From a bacterium (lineage in GTDB: Bacteria > Planctomycetota > Planctomycetia > Pirellulales > Pirellulaceae), in assembly GCA_030430075.1 (NCBI GenBank), contig JAUIGN010000050.1, forward strand, positions 1 to 64,000: a stretch of 64,000 bases of DNA. Direction: 5' to 3'. The position numbers and the translations under genes are program-made. Shown here piece after piece: positions 26,124 through 35,309 of this stretch; the first letter of the stretch is position 1, and each line of letters opens with the position of its first letter. The notes beneath the pieces were generated by a model. That model did no database searches. It worked only from the letters and a program-made list of their open reading frames with translations, and was not told the DNA's origin.

Positions 26124-27761
26124 ATGGACGAGATTAAGCGTCAAGTCACGACCGCCAGACGCCGTATGATTCTGCAGCAGTACCTGGCGCTGGTCCCCTG
26201 GACACTTTTTGCCACCCTGCTGGTGGCCGTGATGGCCGTGGCGGCGATTAAGGTCCGGCCGATCGACGTCGACTACGCCACCTGGACGTGGTCGTGGATT
26301 GGCGGTGCCTTTGCTGGCGGGTTATTGATCGCCGGCCTTTGGACGTACCTCGTCCGCTACGACACGATGAATGCGGCGATTGAGATTGACCGGCGATTCG
26401 GCTTGAAAGAGCGGGTCTCGAGTGCGCTGATGTTGGCGCCGGACGAGCTGCAGAGCGAATCCGGCCGGGCATTGATCCACGACGCCTCGCGTCGCATCGA
26501 AGTGATTACGGTGAAGGACAAGTTTCAGTTGCAGAGCGGCTGGCGCGCCCTTCTCCCGTTGGCTCCCGCTCTGGCAGTCATCGGCATCATGTTCCTACCG
26601 GACGCGCAGCCTTCCACGAAAGCCGGCGCGGCGACGGTCGAGTCTCGGAAGAAGATCAAGTCCGCTGCCGAAGAGCTGAAACGGCGGATCGCCCAACGCC
26701 GCAAGTCGGCCCAACAGAAGGGCCTCAAGGATGCCGAAGAACTGTTCAAGAAGATCGAGCAGGGCGCGAACGACCTGGCCAACAAGGATGATGTCGATCG
26801 CAAGAAGGCAATGATCGAAATCAACGATCTGGCCAAGCAGATCGAGAAACGCCGCAGTAGTCTGGGCGACTCGGAAGAGATGAAGAAGCAGTTTGACAAG
26901 CTCAAGAACCTGGAAAGCGGTCCGGCAGAACGCGTTGCCAATGCGCTTAAATCAGGCAACTTCAAGAATGCCCTCAACCAGCTTGAAAAGCTGCAGGAGA
27001 AGCTGAAGAACGGTGACTTAAGCGAAAGCGAGAAGAAACAGTTGGCCAAGCAGTTGGGGCAGATGAAACAGAAACTGCAGGAAATGGTTGACGCCCAACA
27101 GGAGGCCAAGGAGAAGCTCGAGCAGGAGATCCAGAAGAAGATGGAGCAGGGAGACCTGGAGGGGGCCAACAAGCTGCAGCGCAAGCTGGATCAACTGGAG
27201 CGGCAGAATCGCCAGATGAGCCGAATGGAGCAGATGGCAAAGCAGATGGGGGAATGCCAGAAATGCCTCCAGGCGGGTGATACGGAGAGCGCCGCCAAGC
27301 AGTTGGATCAACTGGCGTCCGAACTGTCCGAAATGCAAAGCGAGATGGACGAGTTGGAAACGCTCGGCGAAATGATGGACGAAATCGCCAGCGCAAAGGA
27401 CATGATGCAGCAAGGTGAAGGGGAAAGTGACATGTTCAGCGAATTCGGCGGCATGTCAGATCAGTTCAGCGAGATGCCCGGCAATGGAATGGGGCAAGGA
27501 CGGGGCGAAGGGTACCGGCCGGAGGAAGAGACGGAGACCGGCGAGTACAAAGCGCGTGAACGGGGCAAACTGCGGCCCGGCGAAGCGGTTCGCGTTGGAG
27601 ATGCCTTCGGCAAGAATCGGGCTGGACAGACCCAGGAAGAGGTCAAACAACAGATCCTCAGCTCGATCAGCGAGGATCCGGATCCGCAGACCGAGCAGCG
27701 GTTGCCCAAGTCGCAGCGGAAGCACGTCAACGAGTATTTCCAACGCAAGCGGGACGGCTGA
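26124..27761 (+). CDS. Large membrane-anchored coiled-coil protein
   Basis: A 545-residue protein. Two N-terminal membrane helices (about residues 22-42 and 58-80) precede a DUF4175-like start (YDTMNAAIEIDRRFGLKERVSSAL) and a third helix near 145-160. After that residues about 170-450 are one long Lys/Glu/Gln-rich coiled coil (EKLQEKLKNGDLSESEKKQ, LQRKLDQLERQNRQMSRMEQ) with two regularly spaced Cys in MGECQKCLQ. The C-terminus is Gly/Glu-rich and ends KSQRKHVNEYFQRKRDG. Planctomycetes carry such genes near MoxR/DUF58 clusters, but none is present here. A structural or envelope role is likely but unproven. Confidence 0.8.
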   Translation: MDEIKRQVTTARRRMILQQYLALVPWTLFATLLVAVMAVAAIKVRPIDVDYATWTWSWIGGAFAGGLLIAGLWTYLVRYDTMNAAIEIDRRFGLKERVSSALMLAPDELQSESGRALIHDASRRIEVITVKDKFQLQSGWRALLPLAPALAVIGIMFLPDAQPSTKAGAATVESRKKIKSAAEELKRRIAQRRKSAQQKGLKDAEELFKKIEQGANDLANKDDVDRKKAMIEINDLAKQIEKRRSSLGDSEEMKKQFDKLKNLESGPAERVANALKSGNFKNALNQLEKLQEKLKNGDLSESEKKQLAKQLGQMKQKLQEMVDAQQEAKEKLEQEIQKKMEQGDLEGANKLQRKLDQLERQNRQMSRMEQMAKQMGECQKCLQAGDTESAAKQLDQLASELSEMQSEMDELETLGEMMDEIASAKDMMQQGEGESDMFSEFGGMSDQFSEMPGNGMGQGRGEGYRPEEETETGEYKARERGKLRPGEAVRVGDAFGKNRAGQTQEEVKQQILSSISEDPDPQTEQRLPKSQRKHVNEYFQRKRDG

Positions 27762-27790
27762 TGGCCGTTGGCCATTGACCATTGACCATT

Positions 27791-27813
27791 GACGCCGCCT
27801 TGAGGCGTCTTCT
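27791..27813. terminator. Probable terminator between convergent genes
   Basis: GACGCC-GCCTTGA-GGCGTC followed by TTCT, just after three tandem CATTGAC units and 30 bp past the coiled-coil gene stop. The stem is only 6 bp, so confidence is moderate. Confidence 0.5.
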
Positions 27814-27894
27814 ACCCCTTGCCATTTCATTGGCGGCCGAAGCGGGGGCTGGTCCCGTCGGGATCGACTGGGAAGTTCGTACTGGCTGCTCGTC

Positions 27895-28185
27895 TTAGTC
27901 CCGCTGAACGGTCAACGCATAGAGGGCAATCACCACGCCCCCCGACAACAGGCTCCAGGGTGCCCACTCCGGTGGCTTGAACGTGTGCCGAGCGGTTCCC
28001 GGTTCGTCGGCCTCGAAGATCGGGATCCGTTGTTGCGAGAAGGGGTCGCGCGGAGCGGTCGTGGCGGCCGGGACGGCACCCTTCGTCCGTCGCGGGTATT
28101 TGAACACGGCCTGATCGACGACCAGGCACTCTGCTCCCACGAGGCACATCGAGACTCCGACAGCGATGAGGAAAGCTCGAAACAT
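27895..28185 (-). CDS. Small membrane protein, two helices
   Basis: A 96-residue membrane protein starting MFRAFLIAVGVSMCLVG, with AGGAGGTGG at ideal distance, which decides the start. A first helix is at residues 4-22. A polar middle follows (FKYPRRTKGAVPAATTAPRDPF), and a second helix at about 75-90 (LLSGGVVIALYAL). I know of no function; small proteins of this build recur in planctomycetes. It converges on the coiled-coil gene. Confidence 0.7.
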   Translation of the reverse strand: MFRAFLIAVGVSMCLVGAECLVVDQAVFKYPRRTKGAVPAATTAPRDPFSQQRIPIFEADEPGTARHTFKPPEWAPWSLLSGGVVIALYALTVQRD

Positions 28186-28541
28186 CTTCCACCTCCTGAA
28201 CCGGTCGAGTTCCGTTGCCATGTTGTCGCAGCACAACGGTTGAACTGGCCGGGCGATTTCTCCGTACGTATCGAGTCATCGGCTCGCCGCACGCCGCCGC
28301 TGCAATCGATGCTGGCCGATGACCCGGGCCGCACGCCGCCGTTCGCCAGTCGTGTCAGATAGTCGCTTCGTAGCACCCATGACGAATGCCGGGCAGGCTC
28401 GGAGGACGCCCGTCCGTAGCGATGGTAGTGATTGTCCTCCGCCCGGACCGCCGGTCCCCCCTTCAACCATCGTTCGCCCGGATTAAGCTATTCGGGGTAA
28501 GCCCCCGACGAACGGCCCGACGACCATCGCGAGAACCCACC

Positions 28542-29489
28542 ATGCACGTCACAGCGCCCGACCGGCATTCGTCCCTCAAATCGCTGCCCGTGACCACGCG
28601 GCTCCCTGCCTTAAGGCCACTCCAAGTGCCGGCTGACCACCGGTGCGGCGGGGCATCCGACCCAGCCAGGTGCGGCCGGGAACGACGGGTGCCGGCTCTT
28701 CGCTGGTGGGCGTTTTGGGGGTACGTGGTTTTGTCCGTGACGCCCTGCCTGATCGTCGCCGGTTGTCCCGTTGTGCAGGGCGCCGACGACTTCACGCCGC
28801 AGCAAGTGAATCTGCCCGTGGCGCCGCCGGCGGACGCCATCGTGCTGTTTGACGGGAAGGGGACGAACCGCTTCCTCAGCATGGCGGGTACGGAGATTGA
28901 CTGGCCGGTAACCGATGGAGCGTTGGAATCGACGCGGGGCCAGGGCCGGACCAATCACCTGGTGTCGGAGGTCCATTTTCGCGATGCAGAGATTCATGCC
29001 GAATTCATCCTGCCGGCGGCGGGGAGCGGGAATAGCGGGCTCTACATCCACGGCAATTATGAGTTCCAGATTTTCAACTCGGCGGGCAAGTCAACGCCGG
29101 GCATGGGGGATATCGGCGCCCTCTACGGGTTCGCAAAACCGTTAGTGAATGCCTGCCGCCAGCCGGGCGAATGGCAGGTTGTCGATATTCGTTACCGGGC
29201 ACCTCGCCGGGACGACCGGGGGAAGATCACCGCGGAGGGCGTCCTTACCGCCTGGCTCAACGGGCGGCTTGTCCAGGACCAGACGACGTTTGGCGAACCT
29301 CGGTCGAAATACCATCCCTTCCGATACGGCACGACACCCTTTCTCAAGCAGATTTGGCAGCGGCAGAAGCGCACGATGGTGGGCCCACTCTTTCTGCAAG
29401 ATCATGACAGTCCCGTCCGGTTCCGCAACGTCTGGATCCGACCGCTGGATGGCTTGGCGACGACGTATCGGCCGCGGGCTGACGAGTAG
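28542..29489 (+). CDS. DUF1080 (3-keto-disaccharide hydrolase-like) secreted protein
   Basis: A 315-residue exported protein. A hydrophobic segment (WWAFWGYVVLSVTPCLIVAG) at about 50-72 probably acts as signal or anchor; the start is uncertain and a later one is possible. Residues about 95-305 match DUF1080, a concanavalin-like fold: AIVLFDGKGTNRFLS, WPVTDGALESTRGQG, HAEFILPAAGSGNSGLYIHG. Some DUF1080 members hydrolyse 3-keto sugars. The gene precedes a Gfo/Idh/MocA oxidoreductase, a recurring pairing in planctomycete sugar use. Confidence 0.85.
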   Translation: MHVTAPDRHSSLKSLPVTTRLPALRPLQVPADHRCGGASDPARCGRERRVPALRWWAFWGYVVLSVTPCLIVAGCPVVQGADDFTPQQVNLPVAPPADAIVLFDGKGTNRFLSMAGTEIDWPVTDGALESTRGQGRTNHLVSEVHFRDAEIHAEFILPAAGSGNSGLYIHGNYEFQIFNSAGKSTPGMGDIGALYGFAKPLVNACRQPGEWQVVDIRYRAPRRDDRGKITAEGVLTAWLNGRLVQDQTTFGEPRSKYHPFRYGTTPFLKQIWQRQKRTMVGPLFLQDHDSPVRFRNVWIRPLDGLATTYRPRADE

Positions 29490-29570
29490 TCAGGCTGCGG
29501 TGGTTGCGGCGAAGTGTGTTCCGCCGGCCGGCGAACTTTTCAAGTTTTTTCGGCTTGTCACGGGGAACAA

Positions 29571-29599
29571 TTCGCGATGGCGAATTTCCCAGTTATAAT
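29571..29599 (+). promoter_or_regulatory. Candidate promoter of the Gfo/Idh/MocA gene
   Basis: TATAAT at 29594-29599 with TTCGCG 17 bp upstream. The -10 is perfect and the -35 weak. It lies 170 bp before the ATG. Confidence 0.4.
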
Positions 29600-29769
29600 G
29601 TCGGCACGACTCGGCTTGATGCCTGGCGGCGTCCTCACCGACATCCCACCCCGCGACGTATCGACCCCACCCTGAATCTTGCCACGGATCGGTGCGGGGT
29701 CGTACCCATCCTGCCGACCGCGCGCAGCCTCATCCTTCGACGACCCAACCAACCGCACGGAGATCGACC

Positions 29770-31284
29770 ATGTCGCATTTGAACCGCCGGAAATTCGTTC
29801 AGCACTCCCTGGCCGCCGCGGGCGCCGTTGCCTTGGCGCCCCGCCTCTCGACCGCTCAATCCCCCAACGAGAAGATCGGCGTCGCCATCATTGGTGCCGG
29901 CGGTCGCGGAGGTTCGCATATTGGTCAGTTCTTGAAGGACAAGCGGACGGACATCCTGTACGTCGTCGATGTGGACGAGGCGAAGGGCAACGCACGGTGT
30001 GACGCGATTGCCAAGAGCCAGTCGTTTCGTCCCAAGCTGTTTTCGGACATGCGCCGCGTACTGGACGACAAGTCGGTCGATGCGATCAGCACGGCAACAC
30101 CCAATCACTGGCATGCGTTGTGCGGCATCTGGTCGATGCAGGCCGGCAAAGACGCGTACATCGAAAAGCCGGTGTGCCATAACATCGCCGAGGGGTCCGC
30201 GTTGATCGCGGCCGCTCGCAAATACAATCGCATTTGCCAGGTGGGGACGCAATCGAGGTCCAACCCGGCCTGCCGTGAAGCGGTCGCTTTCCTCCAGAGC
30301 GGCGGGATTGGTGAAGTCAACTTTGCACGCGGCTTGTGCTACAAGCGCAGGAAGTCGATCGGTCCGAAGGGGGACTATCCGATTCCGGCGGGAGTGGACT
30401 TCAACCTCTGGAGTGGCCCGGCCGAATACACGGATCCCAAGATCACCCGGCAGCGCTTTCACTACGATTGGCACTGGCAGCGTCATTATGGGAACGGTGA
30501 CCTCGGGAACCAAGGTCCCCATCAGACCGACATTGCTCGCTGGGGACTGGGAATCGACACGCATCCCAGCACGATCGTCAGTTACGGCGGCCGGCTGGGA
30601 TATCAGGCGGAGCGGATGGATCCCGACTACGTTGATGCGGGCGACACGGCCAACACGGAAGTGACCATTTACGATTATGGCGACAAGTGCATTGTCTTTG
30701 AGACGCGCGGGCTCGAGATCAAGGAGTCGGCCGACGATGAACTCAACACGCTGTTCGGCAGCAAGAAGGGGAACAAGATTGGCGTGCTGTTCTACGGCAG
30801 CGAAGGCTATCTGGTCCAGCGGACCTACAACCACTGCATCGCCTACGACAAGGATCTGAAGGTCATCAAGGAATTCAAGGGCGGCAACGACGAACTGCAT
30901 TTCCAGAATTTTCTCGATGCCTGTGCGAGCCGTCGCATGGAAGATCTGAACGCGGACGTTCGCGAGGGACACTTGTCTGCCGGCATGAGCCACCTGGGCA
31001 ACATCTCCTACTACTTGGGCGAAAACAACCACGCCACGGTCAAGGAGATTGGCGAGGCGCTGGAACAGGTCAAGAGCCTTGACGACAACCAGGAGACGCT
31101 GCGGCGCACGGTCGTGCACCTGCAGGACAACGGAGTCGACCTGGACAAGTACCCGCTCGCCCTGGGGCCGGTGCTCAAGTTTGATACCACCAACGAGACC
31201 TTCCCCGATTCGCCGGAAGCGACGGCCCTGCTGTCTCGCTCCTACCGCACCGGCTTCGCCTGTCCTACGGCGGACAAGGTCTAG
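29770..31284 (+). CDS. Gfo/Idh/MocA family oxidoreductase, Tat-exported
   Basis: A 504-residue oxidoreductase. The N-terminus carries a twin-arginine signal (NRRKFVQHSLAAAGAVAL), so the folded NAD(P)-bound enzyme is exported. The Rossmann motif GAGGRGG lies near residue 43, EKPVCHN near 135 and the C-terminal Gfo/Idh/MocA domain after about 195. The family oxidises or rearranges sugars and inositols; the precise substrate is not readable. The gene ends in TAG that is also the left end of a dispersed repeat. It follows the DUF1080 gene. Confidence 0.92.
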   Translation: MSHLNRRKFVQHSLAAAGAVALAPRLSTAQSPNEKIGVAIIGAGGRGGSHIGQFLKDKRTDILYVVDVDEAKGNARCDAIAKSQSFRPKLFSDMRRVLDDKSVDAISTATPNHWHALCGIWSMQAGKDAYIEKPVCHNIAEGSALIAAARKYNRICQVGTQSRSNPACREAVAFLQSGGIGEVNFARGLCYKRRKSIGPKGDYPIPAGVDFNLWSGPAEYTDPKITRQRFHYDWHWQRHYGNGDLGNQGPHQTDIARWGLGIDTHPSTIVSYGGRLGYQAERMDPDYVDAGDTANTEVTIYDYGDKCIVFETRGLEIKESADDELNTLFGSKKGNKIGVLFYGSEGYLVQRTYNHCIAYDKDLKVIKEFKGGNDELHFQNFLDACASRRMEDLNADVREGHLSAGMSHLGNISYYLGENNHATVKEIGEALEQVKSLDDNQETLRRTVVHLQDNGVDLDKYPLALGPVLKFDTTNETFPDSPEATALLSRSYRTGFACPTADKV

Positions 31285-31401
31285 CGAGGCAGGGCCTCGG
31301 ACCGACGGCGAGCTGACGCTCGCGGCATGTTCGTCCGCTCCCGTTGGTCGCTCAAACTTGACTCATTTGTAAACCTAAACCTGATCCAAGCCATCTAGCG
31401 C
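31281..31401 (+). repeat. Dispersed repeat family 1, copy A
   Basis: About 120 bp that begins CTAGCGAGG, overlapping the stop codon of the oxidoreductase gene, and ends CATCTAGCGC. It contains the hairpin-like pairs CGAGGC/GCCTCG and, next to it, GCGAGCTGACGCTCGC-like palindromic sequence, then CGCTCCCGTTGGTCGCTC and AACTTGACTCATTTGTAAA. Copies B (50588), C (54935) and D (44966) are recognisable by eye. TCTAGCG occurs at both ends. Confidence 0.85.
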
Positions 31402-31799
31402 CCGAATGCCTGCTGCCCGGCGCAGCGCCGCGCGGGCAGCCGCTCCGACGCGGCTGCTCGCCTGGCTGCAGCCGGGGAGGGAAACCCCGCCGCCCCATAC
31501 GGGCTGGACCGAATCATGGGCCCGGCGGCCAGATGTCTGGGTGAGGAAAAACCGCACCAATCGCGGCTCGCAGGAGCCCAACTGGCAAGACCTGGCAACG
31601 ACCGGCGAATCGATTCATGGCCACCGAAATTTTTTGGTCCACAAACGTCCTCGATTTCTCCGTTTGTGCTGGACATAAGGAAAAAGTCTGTCAGGCTAAG
31701 GTGGTCGTCAGAAAAGATTGTCGCGGCCGGGAAGCAGGGTCAATTTGTTCTGACTAGGCAACCGATTCAAGAACTATTCTGCGGACTGATGTTTGTTGG
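31402..31799. other. Non-coding stretch upstream of the PAS-GAF-receiver gene
   Basis: About 400 bp following repeat copy A. It is GC-rich at first with short inverted repeats (GCGGCTGCTCGCC and CTGCAGCC), then clearly more AT-rich from about 31620. No credible ORF is seen; the 90-codon frames lack a ribosome binding site and any family resemblance. Confidence 0.4.
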
Positions 31800-31828
31800 T
31801 TGTTCGGCCGCTGGTCGAGTCCTATAAT
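31800..31828 (+). promoter_or_regulatory. Candidate promoter
   Basis: TTGTTC at 31800-31805 and TATAAT at 31823-31828 with a 17-bp spacer, 38 bp before the GTG start of the regulator. It is a good sigma-70-like match. Confidence 0.6.
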
Positions 31829-31866
31829 TTTGCCGACGTGTTGAAGCGTTATCAGGAGATTGGTGG

Positions 31867-33579
31867 GTGTCGCACAAGCCCAAAGTCCTCTGTGTATTGA
31901 ATCACGACGATGCTCAGAAAGACCTGCCGGAACGTTTTCGTGACGCGTTCGAGATCGTGCCTGCCGAGAGTCCCTTTGCAGCCTTATCGGATGCTGCAAC
32001 CCAGGACTTCGATGCGGTTTACATCGATTCCGCAGCCGCCGCTCAGCTCAGCCACCTGCTGCAGAGCGAGCAAATTCTAGATGGTATGCCGGGCGGCGTG
32101 GTGATGCTCGACCCGGACAGCACCATCCTCTGGTCGAACCGGCAATTCCAGGAGTGGGCGGTTGGCGACTCGGTCGCCGGACGCAGCTTCTATGCCGCCC
32201 TCGGAAACCCTGAGATCCTCGGTCCGGACTTCTGCCCTTTCCATACGGCGCTGGCGACCGGGAAGTCGAGCTTTTCGACGGTGCGCGTCGAGGGCGATCA
32301 ATACTACCAGGCACACGCGGCTCCCGTTCTGGAAAAGGGAGGTTTCCCTTCCTGCTTGATTGTCACCGTCCGCGATGTGACGGCGGAGATGCTCCAGCAG
32401 CAGAAATTGGATGCGATCCACAAGGCCGGCCTCGAACTTTCCGACCTGACGCCGGAAGAAGTCTACAAGATGGGAGTGGACGAACGGATCGAGCTGCTCA
32501 AGCAAAACATCCTTCACCACACCCAGGACCTGCTCAAGTTCGACGTCGTGGAGATTCGGCTGCTCAACCACCATTCTTCCCAGCTCGAGCCGCTATTGTC
32601 GATCGGCATCGACGACGAAGCCGCCGGCCGTCCGCTTTATGCTCGGCCTCAAAACAACGGCGTCACCGGGTTTGTTGCCGCGACAGGGAAGAGCTATCTG
32701 TGCGAAGACACCACCGAAGATCCACTGTATCTGCAGGCCTTCCAAGGCGCGAAGAGTTCGCTAACCGTCCCCCTGATTCTGCACGATCAAGTCATCGGCA
32801 CGTTCAATGTCGAGAGCCCGAAACCACGCGCATTCAATGAGAGCGACCTGCAGTTTCTCGAACTCTTCTCACGCGATGTCGCCCTGGCCCTGAATACGCT
32901 CGAACTGATGGTGGCACAGCGGGCGAGCACCGCGCTGGAGAGTGTGGTCGCAATCCATGGCGCCGTTGCCCTCCCAGTCGACGAAATTCTCAACGATGCC
33001 GTCAACATCATGGAGTGCTACATCGGGCACGAGAAGGAAGTCGTCGAGCGGCTGCAGCGGATCCTCAAGAACGCCCGTGATATCAAGCAGATGATCCATC
33101 GGGTCGGCCAGGAAATGGTCCCCGCCGAGGTCGTTCCGGGCGACATCAGTGCTGGCAAACATGCCAAGCTCCACGGACTCCGCGTGCTGGTCGTCGACGA
33201 TGATACTCGCGTCCGTAACGATGCCCACGCACTCCTGGACCGCTACGGATGTGCCGTTGAAACGGCCCATGCGGGGGGTGAGGCGGTCTTCATGGTCCGC
33301 AACGGCAGTCCGGGAGACCGGTATGACGTGATTATCGCGGACATCTGCCTTCCCGACATGAACGGGCACGAGTTCCTCACGAAGCTCACGCCCCTCATCG
33401 ACCCAGTGCCCTTGGTCTTGATGACCGGTTTCGGTTACGATCCGGGCCATTCGATTGTCAAGGCACGAAAGGCGGGACTGCATCCCAAAGCGGTGCTGTA
33501 CAAGCCGTTTCGGCTCGACCAACTGGTAGAGACAATCGAAACCATCAGTGAGGCGTACCGCGTGCTGCCACAGGCGTAG
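31867..33579 (+). CDS. PAS-GAF-receiver signalling protein
   Basis: A 570-residue cytoplasmic protein. Residues about 1-60 resemble a degenerate receiver. A PAS-like domain (about 75-175, GVVMLDPDSTILWSNRQF) follows, then GAF (about 200-345, SSLTVPLILHDQVIGTFNVESP), a helical stretch (about 380-430) resembling a histidine-kinase dimerisation helix, and a C-terminal receiver (about 437-560) with phosphoacceptor D492 in IIADICLPDMNG. It has no HATPase domain and no DNA-binding domain, so a separate kinase and partner must act. The start is GTG; a good promoter lies just upstream. Metallophosphoesterase follows 87 bp later. Confidence 0.88.
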   Translation: MSHKPKVLCVLNHDDAQKDLPERFRDAFEIVPAESPFAALSDAATQDFDAVYIDSAAAAQLSHLLQSEQILDGMPGGVVMLDPDSTILWSNRQFQEWAVGDSVAGRSFYAALGNPEILGPDFCPFHTALATGKSSFSTVRVEGDQYYQAHAAPVLEKGGFPSCLIVTVRDVTAEMLQQQKLDAIHKAGLELSDLTPEEVYKMGVDERIELLKQNILHHTQDLLKFDVVEIRLLNHHSSQLEPLLSIGIDDEAAGRPLYARPQNNGVTGFVAATGKSYLCEDTTEDPLYLQAFQGAKSSLTVPLILHDQVIGTFNVESPKPRAFNESDLQFLELFSRDVALALNTLELMVAQRASTALESVVAIHGAVALPVDEILNDAVNIMECYIGHEKEVVERLQRILKNARDIKQMIHRVGQEMVPAEVVPGDISAGKHAKLHGLRVLVVDDDTRVRNDAHALLDRYGCAVETAHAGGEAVFMVRNGSPGDRYDVIIADICLPDMNGHEFLTKLTPLIDPVPLVLMTGFGYDPGHSIVKARKAGLHPKAVLYKPFRLDQLVETIETISEAYRVLPQA

Positions 33580-33665
33580 CCGAACCGTTGCGGCGGGCCG
33601 CCCTCGCTCCTGACTCCGTCCAACTCCGACGGACCGTGCCCGCACTCGGTTGAATTCGCCATTCC

Positions 33666-34841
33666 ATGGTATCGCTCGTCGATCTGATCCTGCTCACCGG
33701 CTTCCTCTTTGGACATTCGGCCCTCTGGGTGGCGATGTTCAATCGCGTTCATGCGTTGCCCTTTCCCTGTCGACTGATCAATGCGTTGGAAAAGGTCCAC
33801 GTCGTGATCCTCGTCGCCGGGCCGTCAGCCGCTGTCTGGTGGCTCTGCAGCGGACCGGCCGCAGAGAGCCGCCTCACCGATCTGCTCATGGCCCATCCCT
33901 GGCTGGCCGGTTACGGTGTCGTCTGCGGCGGGATTGGCGTGTTCATTCCGACCATCTGGGTCGTCCGCCGGTTGCACCAGCCGGAGCTCGCCCAGCCGCT
34001 GAGCAACCATACGGAGTTGGTCGACGTCCAACGCGAGCTTGGTCGGAGCCTGGTGGGCAGCCGCAGCGCCGCGCTGCTCGCCCGCATCCCCGGCAATCAA
34101 CTTTGCGATCTCTCCATTCATGACAAGGTGCTGCTGCATTCCCGGCTGCCAAGGTCGCTGGATGGCTTGACCATCGGCCATCTCTCCGACTTTCATTTCA
34201 CGGGAAAGATCAACCGTGACTACTTCGACTACGTCGTTGATCGCGCCAACGCCATGGATGTGGACCTGGTCGCGATCACCGGCGACATTGTGGACAAGAA
34301 CGAGTGCGTCGACTGGATTCCGCAGACGCTGGGCCGGCTGCGGGCCCGCTATGGCGCCTATTTCGTGCTCGGTAACCACGACAAACGCGTTTCCGATGTG
34401 CCGGCCCTGCGAGCTGTCATGCGTGACGCCGGACTGATCGAGGTGGCCGGCCGCGCGCACGAACTCGAAATCGCCGGTTGCCGGATTGCGATTGCGGGTA
34501 ACGAACTCCCCTGGTTCCGGCCGCCGGGCGAATTGACGGGGGAACAGACGGGCGACGACACGTTTCGGTTGTTACTTTCCCACTCCCCGGACCAACTCGC
34601 CTGGGCACGCCGGCGGCATTTCGATTTGATGCTGGCTGGACACACGCATGGCGGGCAGATCCGCTTCCCGCTCATCGGCCCGGTCGTCTCGCCCAGTCTG
34701 TATGGGGTGAAATACTCCAGTGGGTTGTTCTACGAGTCGCCGACGCTGATGCACGTCAGCCGAGGCCTCTCGGGGCTCGATCCAATCCGCATCAATTGTG
34801 CGCCCGAACTGGCCAAGCTGATCTTGCGCTGCCAGCCGTAG
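33666..34841 (+). CDS. Membrane-anchored metallophosphoesterase
   Basis: A 391-residue protein with membrane helices at the N-terminus (about 1-20, 38-60, 75-100) and a calcineurin-like phosphoesterase domain from about 165. The metal-binding motifs are complete: HLSDFHF, GDIVDKNE, LGNHDKR, LLSHSPD and GHTHGGQ. It most resembles YkuE/YaeI-type enzymes that act on lipid A or other phosphodiester lipids at the membrane, though the substrate is inference. Confidence 0.9.
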   Translation: MVSLVDLILLTGFLFGHSALWVAMFNRVHALPFPCRLINALEKVHVVILVAGPSAAVWWLCSGPAAESRLTDLLMAHPWLAGYGVVCGGIGVFIPTIWVVRRLHQPELAQPLSNHTELVDVQRELGRSLVGSRSAALLARIPGNQLCDLSIHDKVLLHSRLPRSLDGLTIGHLSDFHFTGKINRDYFDYVVDRANAMDVDLVAITGDIVDKNECVDWIPQTLGRLRARYGAYFVLGNHDKRVSDVPALRAVMRDAGLIEVAGRAHELEIAGCRIAIAGNELPWFRPPGELTGEQTGDDTFRLLLSHSPDQLAWARRRHFDLMLAGHTHGGQIRFPLIGPVVSPSLYGVKYSSGLFYESPTLMHVSRGLSGLDPIRINCAPELAKLILRCQP

Positions 34842-35040
34842 GTCGCGGCATCAAGAGAACCGCCGCCGGACGTTCCTTCGGCGCGGTAACTGGCCGTACC
34901 CTGCATGGAACCAGCGCCGGACCAATGGTTGCTCCCGCCGGCGTTTCCTCATTTGACCTCGGGCGATTCATCCGCCGTTGGGGGGTCTCCCACGCTGCGG
35001 TTGATGGCTGAGCGACCGGGGCGCTGACGTGTTCCCGCTG

Positions 35041-35132
35041 AGATGCGCGGCGGCTTGGGTAGGTTCACCGCAAATGACGGCGAAACTCCGACCTGCACGG
35101 AATCGTTGTACTCTGGCGAATAACCCGCGTTT
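35041..35132 (-). repeat. Dispersed repeat family 2, reversed partial copy
   Basis: On the minus strand this reads CGCGGGTTATTCGCC, then ACAACGATT, GTGCAGGTCGG, TTTGCGGTGAACC. That parallels the 5' half of the copies at 39245 and 48746. The 3' core is missing or diverged. The gap from 34842 to 35150 holds nothing else that I can support. Confidence 0.6.
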
Positions 35133-35152
35133 GCCGCTCATCGAGAGACCAC

Positions 35153-35181
35153 TTGCCGGTGCTCCCTCGGGGTCGTATTAT
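35153..35181 (+). promoter_or_regulatory. Promoter of tRNA-Leu
   Basis: TTGCCG at 35153-35158 and TATTAT at 35176-35181, spacer 17 bp, ending 15 bp before the tRNA. Confidence 0.7.
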
Positions 35182-35196
35182 GGACACCTCGTTGAC

Positions 35197-35280
35197 GCGG
35201 GCGTGGCGGAACTGGCAGACGCGCAGGATTCAGGTTCCTGTTCTCGCAAGAGAGTGGAGGTTCGACTCCTCTCGCCCGCA
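35197..35280 (+). tRNA. tRNA-Leu (anticodon CAG)
   Basis: An 84-nt gene with acceptor stem GCGGGCG/CGCCCGC and discriminator A, D-arm GGCGGAACTGGC, anticodon loop TTCAGGT giving CAG, a long variable arm (TGTTCTCGCAAGAGAG) and T-arm GAGGTTCGACTCCTC. The long variable arm and A73 with CAG identify leucine. CCA is not encoded. Confidence 0.95.
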
Positions 35281-35309
35281 CTCTTCGATCTGCAAAGCAC
35301 AACGACAGC

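Noticed and set aside
29635..31119. A 494-residue minus-strand frame
   Set aside because: It is antisense to the Gfo/Idh/MocA oxidoreductase, which has clear Rossmann and Tat motifs.
31406..31678. A 90-residue frame upstream of the PAS-GAF-receiver gene
   Set aside because: No ribosome binding site, biased composition and no family resemblance; the region fits a leader and promoter.
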